Shown one piece after another: positions 57,594-64,000 of a DNA stretch of 64,000 nucleotides. Location of the stretch: positions 2,480,001 through 2,544,000 of the forward strand of contig NZ_CP075682.1 in the NCBI RefSeq assembly GCF_018603435.1. Direction: 5' to 3'. This DNA comes from Chryseobacterium sp. ZHDP1 (lineage in GTDB: Bacteria > Bacteroidota > Bacteroidia > Flavobacteriales > Weeksellaceae). Below the pieces are notes generated by a model. The model ran no database searches. It saw nothing but the letters and a program-made list of their open reading frames with translations, and had not been told where the DNA came from. Each line of letters starts with the position of its first letter. Position 1 is the stretch's first letter. Made by a program: the position numbers and the translations under genes.

Positions 57594-58620
57594 AATTGCA
57601 CATTGGGAATACTGGTCTACTTTTTCCATTTACCTGCCGCTTTTTCCGGTTTGGCTATACTGTGCATATAAAGCAAGAACACTGTTGTTCTTCCACGGTG
57701 CAAATCCTTCTATAAGATACGGAGGAATGGCAATGGAAAGCAAAAAAGAAATCTACGATCTGATTCCCGAAAACTGGATCCCGAAAACGGTTTTTGTGTC
57801 TTCAGAAATTTCATTTAACGAAATTTTATCTGAATTAAAATCACAAACCATCAATTTCCCCGTTATTGTAAAACCCAATATCGGATTGAAAGGTTTGGGC
57901 GTTGTTCAGGTTGAAAATTTAAACGAACTGGAAGATTATCAAAAAAATAATGCCTGTGATTTTTTAATTCAGGAAAAAATAAATTATCAGCATGAAGTCG
58001 GGATTTTTTACCACCGTTTTCCGGACGAAAAAAAAGGAAAGATTACAGGAATGGTGAAAAAAGAATTTCTTTCCGTAAAAGGAAACGGCAGAAAAACGTT
58101 GAGAGAACTGGTGATGGAAAATCCCAGAAGTGCGTTCCAGATCAAAGCCATAGAACAGAAAATGGGAAGCGAAATGCAGAAAACAGTTCCTGAAAACGAA
58201 GAAATAATTCTGATCCCGTTCGGAAGCCATACGAGAGGCGCGAAATTTATTGATATTTCAAGTGAAGTTACCGAAAAATTAGAACAAAAAATAGATGAAA
58301 TCTGTACCAAAGTGAATGGCTTTTATTTCGGAAGACTGGATGTGATGTTTGAAAATTTGGAACTTCTAAAAGAGGGAAAGAATTTAAAAATCATCGAAAT
58401 AAACGGTGCTAAAAGCGAACCAACGCATATGTACGATCCGAAACACTCCTTATTTTTTGCATGGAAAGAAATTGCAAAACACTGGAACATCATGGCAGAA
58501 ATCAGCAGAAAAAACCACGAAACCGGATTTCCTTATCTGGATGTAAAAGAGGGATTTTCTGCGCTGAAAAACAATCTTGCCATAGAAAAAAGGCTGAGGA
58601 AGATTTCTTCGGTTGATTAA
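57568..58620 (+). CDS. ATP-grasp protein (D-alanine-D-alanine ligase-like)
   Basis: In this 350-residue protein the ATP-grasp fold is shown by FPVIVKPNIGLKGLGVVQV (lysine and glycine loop, about 95-113) and FGRLDVMFENLELL near 260. KIIEINGAKSEPTHMYD then gives the metal ligands Glu and Asn. Annotators often call it D-alanine-D-alanine ligase, but the N-terminal 60 residues include a hydrophobic stretch (FSIYLPLFPVWLYCAY) that Ddl lacks. It is better seen as an ATP-grasp ligase of unknown substrate. It overlaps the NRDE gene by 26 bases. Confidence 0.82.
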   Translation: MKLKHRLHKIAHWEYWSTFSIYLPLFPVWLYCAYKARTLLFFHGANPSIRYGGMAMESKKEIYDLIPENWIPKTVFVSSEISFNEILSELKSQTINFPVIVKPNIGLKGLGVVQVENLNELEDYQKNNACDFLIQEKINYQHEVGIFYHRFPDEKKGKITGMVKKEFLSVKGNGRKTLRELVMENPRSAFQIKAIEQKMGSEMQKTVPENEEIILIPFGSHTRGAKFIDISSEVTEKLEQKIDEICTKVNGFYFGRLDVMFENLELLKEGKNLKIIEINGAKSEPTHMYDPKHSLFFAWKEIAKHWNIMAEISRKNHETGFPYLDVKEGFSALKNNLAIEKRLRKISSVD

Positions 58621-58643
58621 TCTGCAAAAAACAGTTACTTTTG
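58613..58643 (+). promoter_or_regulatory. Flavobacterial-type promoter for dsbD
   Basis: TTG at 58613-58615 and TACTTTTG at 58636-58643, spaced by 20 bases, match the TTG / TAnnTTTG consensus of Bacteroidetes housekeeping promoters. The distance to the dsbD ATG (58672) is reasonable. Confidence 0.6.
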
Positions 58644-58671
58644 TAGTAAAGTATTTACATAAAATTACAAT

Positions 58672-60747
58672 ATGAAATTCTCTTCGATTTATAAAATCCC
58701 GTTGCTGCTTTTCTTTTTTATTACCCTTGCAGTTTCGGGACAAATCAAAAATCCTGTAAAATTTAAATTTACCATCAACGAACTAGGCGACAATCAATAT
58801 GAAGCCGTCCTTAATGCTACCATGGAAAGCGGTTGGCATATTTACTCCAAAGATATTCCTGAAGATACGGGAATTCCTACTGATTATAAAGTTTCAGGGA
58901 AAAACATAGAACTGATCGGGAAATTTACCGAAGTGGGTAAAAAGCATGAAGAATTTTCTGAGGCTTTCGGCGGAAAAATCATTTTCTATTCCAATACCGC
59001 AGGTTTCAAACAGAAATTTAAGCTGAAAGACGGAACAAAACCGGGAGATGTTGTTGCTGAAATTACGTATCAGACTTGTGACGACAGAGTCTGTCTTGCT
59101 CCGAACACATTAGAATTCAACAAACAGGTTACGCCAAAAGGTGCGACTGAGGAAGTAAAAACCGATGAAAAAACAACGGCAAAAGATTCTTTGCAGCCAG
59201 TTGTGGATACGTTGGGCAATGTTGTTCAACCTGCTGTTCCAAGTGCGGAAACCCAAAAACTTGATCCTAAAAATTTAAAAATAGAATCCATTAATTTCCA
59301 GAAACCATTAACGGACTGCGGAACAGGATCATCAAAAATCAGCGAAAACTACTGGACTTATCTGCTGTTAGGATTTATCGGAGGTTTAATTGCCTTGTTA
59401 ACACCGTGCGTTTTCCCGATGATTCCTTTAACGGTTTCGTTTTTTACCAAAGGAAATAAAAATCCGGCAAAAGGAAAAAGAGATGCTTTAATCTATGGAT
59501 TTTTCATTCTTTTAATCTTTGTTTTACTGAGCGTTCCTTTCCATTTAATTGATGGAATTGCAGGAAATATCTTCAACGAAATTTCAACCAATGTATGGCT
59601 GAATATTGCGTTCTTCATCATATTCATTTTTTTCGCGGGAAGTTTCTTCGGCTACTATGATATTACTTTGCCAAGTTCTATTGCCAATAAATCTTCAAAA
59701 GCGGAAGAAGCGGGAGGAATTATCGGAATTTTCTTCATGGCTTTAACGCTGGTTATCGTTTCTTTCTCGTGTACAGGTCCTATTTTGGGAAGTTTATTGG
59801 GAAGTGCGATTACAGGTTCGGCGAATGTTCCGATGCTGCTTACTTTTGCTTTGGCAGGATTCGGATTGGCTTGGGCGATTGTTTTCGGTTTGCTGGCCTT
59901 ATTTCCGCAGGCGCTGCAAAGTCTTCCGAAATCAGGAGGCTGGATGAATACGGTGAAAGTTGTCTTAGGATTCGTGGAACTGGCTCTTGCTTTAAAATTC
60001 TTATCCAAAGCAGATTTGGTTTCTAAAACATTCTTCATTAAAAGAGAGCTTTTTATCGGAATCTGGATTGTCGTAGCCATTGGTTTAGCCATTTATTTAT
60101 TCGGATTAATCAAATTTCCGCATGACGACAAGAAACCGAAAATTTCTGTTACCAGAAAAATTTTAGGGATTTTAGGAATTGGTTTTGTGGTATATCTGGT
60201 TCAGGGATTAATTCCTTCTGACAGACCAAAACTGCAACTGTTAAGCGGAATTTTACCTCCGTTAAATGTAAGTTATTTCCATGACGAAAAAGACGGAATT
60301 CTGGGAATGCATCCTGAACACGATTTCTTTACCGCTATTGAATTAGCGAAAAAAGAAGGCAAGCCGATCTTAATTGACTTCACGGGGTACGGATGTGAAA
60401 ACTGCCGAAAAATGGAAGAATTTGTGTGGAGCGAACCGGATATTTTACCAATTCTTCAAAACGACGTTGTTCTGGCTTCTCTTTATGTGGATGATAAAGA
60501 AGAGCTTCCTGAAGATCAGAAAACAAAAATTGATCTTGGTGACGGACAGGTGAAAAAAGTAAAAACAATCGGTGACCGATGGAGTCTTTTCCAGCAGGTG
60601 AATTTCAATAATAATTCCCAGCCGCATTATGTTTTATTAACGCCGGACGGAAAAGTAATCAACATGCCGGTTTCAGGATATATGGAGAAAGAAAAATTCA
60701 AAAAATTCCTTGAATGTGGGGTAAATTACTACAAGAAAAATAAATAA
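58672..60747 (+). CDS. dsbD: Thiol:disulfide interchange protein DsbD
   Basis: This 691-residue protein has a signal peptide (1-24) and a periplasmic N-terminal domain (about 25-165) with the cysteine pair in YQTCDDRVCLAPN. Eight or so membrane segments follow (about 228-515) with LTPCVFPMIPLTVSFF and SCTGPILGSLLG. The C-terminal thioredoxin domain carries GYGCENCRKME (near 570). The enzyme takes electrons from cytoplasmic thioredoxin to the periplasm. It has its own promoter and terminator and may serve the thioredoxin fusion at 52917. Confidence 0.95.
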   Translation: MKFSSIYKIPLLLFFFITLAVSGQIKNPVKFKFTINELGDNQYEAVLNATMESGWHIYSKDIPEDTGIPTDYKVSGKNIELIGKFTEVGKKHEEFSEAFGGKIIFYSNTAGFKQKFKLKDGTKPGDVVAEITYQTCDDRVCLAPNTLEFNKQVTPKGATEEVKTDEKTTAKDSLQPVVDTLGNVVQPAVPSAETQKLDPKNLKIESINFQKPLTDCGTGSSKISENYWTYLLLGFIGGLIALLTPCVFPMIPLTVSFFTKGNKNPAKGKRDALIYGFFILLIFVLLSVPFHLIDGIAGNIFNEISTNVWLNIAFFIIFIFFAGSFFGYYDITLPSSIANKSSKAEEAGGIIGIFFMALTLVIVSFSCTGPILGSLLGSAITGSANVPMLLTFALAGFGLAWAIVFGLLALFPQALQSLPKSGGWMNTVKVVLGFVELALALKFLSKADLVSKTFFIKRELFIGIWIVVAIGLAIYLFGLIKFPHDDKKPKISVTRKILGILGIGFVVYLVQGLIPSDRPKLQLLSGILPPLNVSYFHDEKDGILGMHPEHDFFTAIELAKKEGKPILIDFTGYGCENCRKMEEFVWSEPDILPILQNDVVLASLYVDDKEELPEDQKTKIDLGDGQVKKVKTIGDRWSLFQQVNFNNNSQPHYVLLTPDGKVINMPVSGYMEKEKFKKFLECGVNYYKKNK

Positions 60748-60765
60748 TTTTAATTTAAAATACAC

Positions 60766-60799
60766 AAAGCCTTATCAATTTTTTGGTAAGGCTTTTTTT
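60766..60799 (+). terminator. Terminator after dsbD
   Basis: AAAGCCTTA and TAAGGCTTT form the stem, followed by a T-run. Confidence 0.85.
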
Positions 60800-60825
60800 A
60801 TGAATTGATTTTAAACGCTATATAC

Positions 60826-60905
60826 GCAAAGTTTATTGATATATGTTGAAAATATTTTCTGTTCGCAAAGGCACTTCGTTCAGCAAATGATAGCAGAAAC
60901 TTTGC
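60826..60905. repeat. Imperfect palindromic intergenic element
   Basis: GCAAAGTTT (60826-60834) is repeated in inverted form as AAACTTTGC (60897-60905), with another GCAAAG between. It lies in the 358-base gap between dsbD and the orphan exbD and resembles the element at 53893. The rest of that gap, apart from the terminator, is AT-rich with nothing I can name. Confidence 0.35.
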
Positions 60906-61105
60906 TTAATAAATTCTTAGGCTTTAGAAACCGTTATTTTTTTAATATATTGATTTTAAAAGATTTAAATAAAAACACACAGTAAAAATGTCAAATTAAT
61001 ACCATTTTTAAATTTTAGGTATAAACTTTGCATTGATTCAAAAATAAAAATAGAGATACAACACCCTTTATTGAAAATTGTTTAATATTTTAAAAACTAT
61101 TAATT

Positions 61106-61633
61106 ATGGCTAAAGTTATTGCACAAGAGAAGCAGGGAGGAAGCAAACAAAGAAAAAAACTGATCCGAGTTGACATGACTCCAATGGTAGATTTAGGATT
61201 TTTACTCATCACCTTTTTCATGTTTACCACGAATTTTACAAAACCTAATGTGATGGATTTAGGACTGCCTGCGAAGGATCCACATCCACCAACAATTAGT
61301 GATGTTGTAATTGACCAGAAAAATCAAATCACCTTTATTTTAGGAAAAGATAATCGAGTTTTCTATCATCAAAGTTATAAGGAAGAATTAAATAAAAACA
61401 ATCTAAAAGAAACAAATTTTAGCGGAATTAATATCACTAAAATTATTTCTGAAGCCTACAATAACGCTCCAAACAAGGGAAAATTCACCATTATCGTTGA
61501 ACCTACAGACGACGCAAACTATAAAAACTTTGTAGATGTTCTGGATAACATTGCCATTTCGAAGAAAGAACGATACGGAGTTACCGACATTAAACCTTGG
61601 GAAAAGAAAGTTTACGAAGAATTAATCAGATAA
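61106..61633 (+). CDS. Orphan ExbD paralogue
   Basis: This 175-residue protein is very close to the second ExbD of the tonB operon. It shares RVDMTPMVDLGFLLITFFMF at the membrane segment and the ending VTDIKPWEKKVYEEL. The channel aspartate is kept. No exbB or tonB gene is beside it, so it probably joins the motor made from the operon at 38466-39329, or replaces one ExbD there under other conditions. A terminator follows. Confidence 0.9.
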   Translation: MAKVIAQEKQGGSKQRKKLIRVDMTPMVDLGFLLITFFMFTTNFTKPNVMDLGLPAKDPHPPTISDVVIDQKNQITFILGKDNRVFYHQSYKEELNKNNLKETNFSGINITKIISEAYNNAPNKGKFTIIVEPTDDANYKNFVDVLDNIAISKKERYGVTDIKPWEKKVYEELIR

Positions 61634-61641
61634 AATAAGAA

Positions 61642-61667
61642 GGGCATTTTTAAAATGCTCTTTTTTA
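61642..61667 (+). terminator. Terminator after the orphan exbD
   Basis: GGGCATTTT and AAAATGCTC pair and are followed by six T residues. An upstream ATG of the next frame (61655) lies inside this hairpin, which argues for the later start. Confidence 0.75.
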
Positions 61668-61687
61668 TTTATAAATTTCTTTTAAAA

Positions 61688-62197
61688 ATGATTAAAAAAG
61701 CAATATTCATAATTCTCTGCTCTACCTTATTTTTAAATGCTCAAATAAAAGATACTATAGAGCATCATAATCTTTCTTTACACTTTAATAAACACAATGA
61801 TCTTTATAAAGTTATAAACACACAGAACAATAAAGAGTTTAATGGTTGGGGATGGTACGAAAATGAAGAATCTTATAAAATATTTAATTATTATTTCCAT
61901 AACAGATTAGTGTACCGCGACATTCGGGATCTTAATAATAAAATCATCCGCAGAGAATATCCTTTAAAAAATCAAAACAAATTGACAGTACATGAATTTT
62001 ATGAAAACAATACGAGCCTGATTAAAAAGAAATATTCCATTAGTTTTATTTTTAATGATGAAGATATGCTTGAAAAGAAAAATGGAGAATATTGTGAATA
62101 TTATAAGAATGGAAAAATAAAAACAAAAGGTCAATACAAAGACGATAAAAAGACAGGTAAATGGACTTCTTTTGATGAAAATGGAAAAATGCTTTAA
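61688..62197 (+). CDS. Exported protein with MORN-variant repeat
   Basis: This 169-residue protein has a signal peptide (IKKAIFIILCSTLFLNAQ). The C-terminal NGEYCEYYKNGKIKTKGQYK and TGKWTSFDENGKM are the antitoxin-type MORN-variant repeats common in Bacteroidetes exported proteins. The ATG at 61688 was chosen because it starts the signal peptide and lies after the terminator. Role unknown. Confidence 0.75.
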   Translation: MIKKAIFIILCSTLFLNAQIKDTIEHHNLSLHFNKHNDLYKVINTQNNKEFNGWGWYENEESYKIFNYYFHNRLVYRDIRDLNNKIIRREYPLKNQNKLTVHEFYENNTSLIKKKYSISFIFNDEDMLEKKNGEYCEYYKNGKIKTKGQYKDDKKTGKWTSFDENGKML

Positions 62198-62272
62198 TTA
62201 GTCAATACACTGAATCGATTTTAAACTTAGTCTTGTATTTTTTATTTACTTTTGAGTATAATTTATTCATTA

Positions 62273-62782
62273 ATGAAAAACTTTTTAACCGCAGTTGTTT
62301 TAGCCGCTTTTGCTGTTTCATGCTCCAAAAAAGAAGCAACTTCTACTTCCGATAAGACTGATAGTATAAAAATCATCGATTCCATTAACGCGGCGAGAAC
62401 AAAAATCAACGACAGCATAAAATCCAAAAATCATTTTAAAGATTTCAGCGGATCTCATAAATTCACCCATAATTCAATTAAAAATTCAGGTTCTGTAAAT
62501 TTCAAAAAAATTGATGGCGAAAGAGACCATTACGACGTTTCAGGAAATATCAGCTCCGGAAAAAACACCGTAGAAATAAAAGGATTTATGGCAGTTGTTT
62601 CAGACAAACACATGAATTTTACAGGAGAAATTACAGAAAGTATTTCGGCAAACGACAACGGAAAACCTTATACCAGAAAAGGAACAAAAACTTTCATGTC
62701 AAAGGACGGCGGAAAAACATACCGACTTCAGGATATGGTAAATGGTTCGGGATTTGTTGAATATATTGACATCCACTTTTAA
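62273..62782 (+). CDS. Lipoprotein of unknown function
   Basis: This 169-residue protein has the lipobox VLAAFAVSC after MKNFLTAV. The mature part is polar and rich in Lys, Ser and Asp, with beta-strand repeats. No family is recognised. The frame can begin earlier at TTG 62252, but the signal begins at ATG 62273. A TACTTTTG box at 62247-62254 may be the -7 element; if so the transcript start lies just ahead of the ATG. Confidence 0.75.
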   Translation: MKNFLTAVVLAAFAVSCSKKEATSTSDKTDSIKIIDSINAARTKINDSIKSKNHFKDFSGSHKFTHNSIKNSGSVNFKKIDGERDHYDVSGNISSGKNTVEIKGFMAVVSDKHMNFTGEITESISANDNGKPYTRKGTKTFMSKDGGKTYRLQDMVNGSGFVEYIDIHF

Positions 62783-62792
62783 TTACTGAAAT

Positions 62793-63575
62793 ATGTTGAA
62801 CTTCGAGAGAAAAGGAAACGGAAAAGAAACTTTGGTTCTGCTTCACGGCTTTATGGAAAATCTTTCTATCTGGAGCGATATGGAGCCTCATCTTTCCGAC
62901 AATTTTTCATTGTTAAAAATAGATCTTCCCGGTCATGGACAATCTGAAATCATTGCGGAAGTTCAGACGATGGAACTGATGGCGGAAGAGGTAAAAAAAG
63001 TTTTGGATCATGAAAATATAACCAAAATTCACTTACTCGGACATTCGATGGGAGGTTACATTTCTCTGGCTTTCGCAGAAAAATATCCTGAATACCTGAA
63101 AAGTTTAACTTTATTTTTCTCCACGTATTTTCCTGATGATGCTGAGAAGAAAGAACAACGCATCAAAAGTTACCGCATCATTAAAGATGCTTTCGCACAT
63201 TACGCAAGAGCGGGAGTTCCGAATCTGTTCAATCCGAACGAGAAAGACATTCTGGAAGGAAAAATAGAAACCGCTCTGGAAGTTGCCCTTTCTACGAATA
63301 ATCTCGGAGCATTGGCTTCCGTAAAAGGAATGGTGGAACGAACGGACAAAAAGCATATTATGGAAAATCTTGAGGCAAAAATTTTGGTTCTTGCCGGAAA
63401 GCACGATAATGCAGTGAAAACCGAAACCATGATTAAACATCTTCCCGACCGCACCAACATTAAATCCTACATTCTTGATTGCGGACACAACGGACATTGG
63501 GAAAAGCCAAAAATCTGTGCAGAGATCATCAATACGGAGCTTCTTCACAATATGCCGAAACATTTGGTCTTTTAA
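62793..63575 (+). CDS. Alpha/beta hydrolase
   Basis: This 260-residue protein has the oxyanion motif [12 protein letters not shown], the nucleophile elbow GHSMGGY (Ser near 88), an acid in [11 protein letters not shown] and the histidine in [11 protein letters not shown]. It is a cytoplasmic esterase-like enzyme of unknown substrate. It lies 10 bases after the lipoprotein gene and just before a patatin gene, so lipid or ester hydrolysis is a possible shared theme. Confidence 0.88.
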   Translation: MLNFERKGNGKETLVLLHGFMENLSIWSDMEPHLSDNFSLLKIDLPGHGQSEIIAEVQTMELMAEEVKKVLDHENITKIHLLGHSMGGYISLAFAEKYPEYLKSLTLFFSTYFPDDAEKKEQRIKSYRIIKDAFAHYARAGVPNLFNPNEKDILEGKIETALEVALSTNNLGALASVKGMVERTDKKHIMENLEAKILVLAGKHDNAVKTETMIKHLPDRTNIKSYILDCGHNGHWEKPKICAEIINTELLHNMPKHLVF

Positions 63576-63576
63576 T

Positions 63577-64000
63577 ATGCTGGATTTTTTCTCTTTCAAA
63601 AAAAAGAAACCCGTCATCGGTCTGACTCTTTCAGGCGGAGGAATGCGCGGAATTGCTCACATTGCGGTTTTAAAGGCTTTGGAAGAGTATGATCTGAAAC
63701 CGGACATTATTTCAGGAACCAGTGCAGGATCAATTGTAGGAGCGTTTTATTCTTTCGGGAAATCTCCGGATGAAATGATGGAAATCGTAAAACAGACAAC
63801 TTTTTTTTCGAGGTCTTATCTTAAACTTTCCAAAAACGGAATTTTCAGCTTGAAATTTATTCTGAAACTCTTCACCGATCATTTTCCGGAAGATGATTTT
63901 AACATTTTAAAAATTCCTCTGTATGTTGCCGCCACTGAAATGACGCACGGAATTGTAGATTTTTTCTCGGAAGGTAAACTTTTCATCCCGTTATTAGCTT
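63577..64000 (+). CDS. Patatin-like phospholipase, 3' end beyond window
   Basis: The ATG at 63577 starts [20 protein letters not shown]. The oxyanion motif GGGMRG and the nucleophile motif GTSAGS (Ser near 50) are those of patatin phospholipases. 141 codons are seen before the right edge, so the catalytic Asp lies outside. The start follows the hydrolase stop by one base. Confidence 0.88.
   Translation, partial: MLDFFSFKKKKPVIGLTLSGGGMRGIAHIAVLKALEEYDLKPDIISGTSAGSIVGAFYSFGKSPDEMMEIVKQTTFFSRSYLKLSKNGIFSLKFILKLFTDHFPEDDFNILKIPLYVAATEMTHGIVDFFSEGKLFIPLLA

Noticed and set aside
57568..58620. Naming the ATP-grasp gene ddl
   Set aside because: Motifs show only the general fold; the N-terminal region is not that of D-alanine-D-alanine ligase.

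Overview
The window looks like the chromosome of a low-GC Flavobacteriia member, most like Chryseobacterium and relatives (Weeksellaceae). The basis is low GC, -7 boxes of the TAnnTTTG type, an exbB-exbD-exbD-tonB operon, a bacillithiol deacetylase (bshB1), a 937-residue leucyl-tRNA synthetase and many small lipoproteins. Species assignment is inference.

Region 1 (1-30616, minus strand) is a giant hybrid NRPS-PKS operon that runs off the left edge. In transcription order it has a NusG-family specialised antiterminator (30616-30116), a 507-base AT-rich leader, a 5327-residue four-module NRPS (29608-13625), a one-module KS-AT-KR-ACP polyketide synthase (13616-9294), and a second NRPS with an N-terminal TubC-type docking domain (9273-<1). 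Reading the ten pocket positions by eye gives an assembly order of X1 - Thr - Phe/Tyr - Thr - (malonate, beta-hydroxy) - Thr - X2 - at least one more unit. An epimerisation domain follows every NRPS module seen except the one that feeds the PKS. No thioesterase, MbtH or exporter lies in the window; they may be beyond the left edge. The two NRPS genes are a patchwork of long DNA repeats (1.6, 3.2 and 4.0 kb) that look identical. Their breakpoints repeatedly bracket the substrate-pocket part of the adenylation domains. This looks like natural subdomain swapping and module duplication, and is the most interesting signal in the window.

Region 2 (30853-32626) is a boundary zone with a membrane-anchored serine hydrolase, the C-terminal stub of a transposase, and tRNA-His.

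Region 3 (32662-64000) is ordinary core genome: bshB1; a TPR protein, a PstS-like lipoprotein and a small membrane protein beside the exbB-exbD-exbD-tonB operon; leuS; an acyltransferase and glycosyltransferase pair; kdtA with small genes; NlpC/P60; an O-methyltransferase; an OmpA lipoprotein divergent from tilS and an ECF sigma factor; a redox and periplasmic cluster (thioredoxin fusion, YHS, beta-barrel, DM13, DoxX, DinB, NRDE, ATP-grasp, dsbD); an orphan exbD paralogue; small exported proteins; an alpha/beta hydrolase; and the start of a patatin gene.
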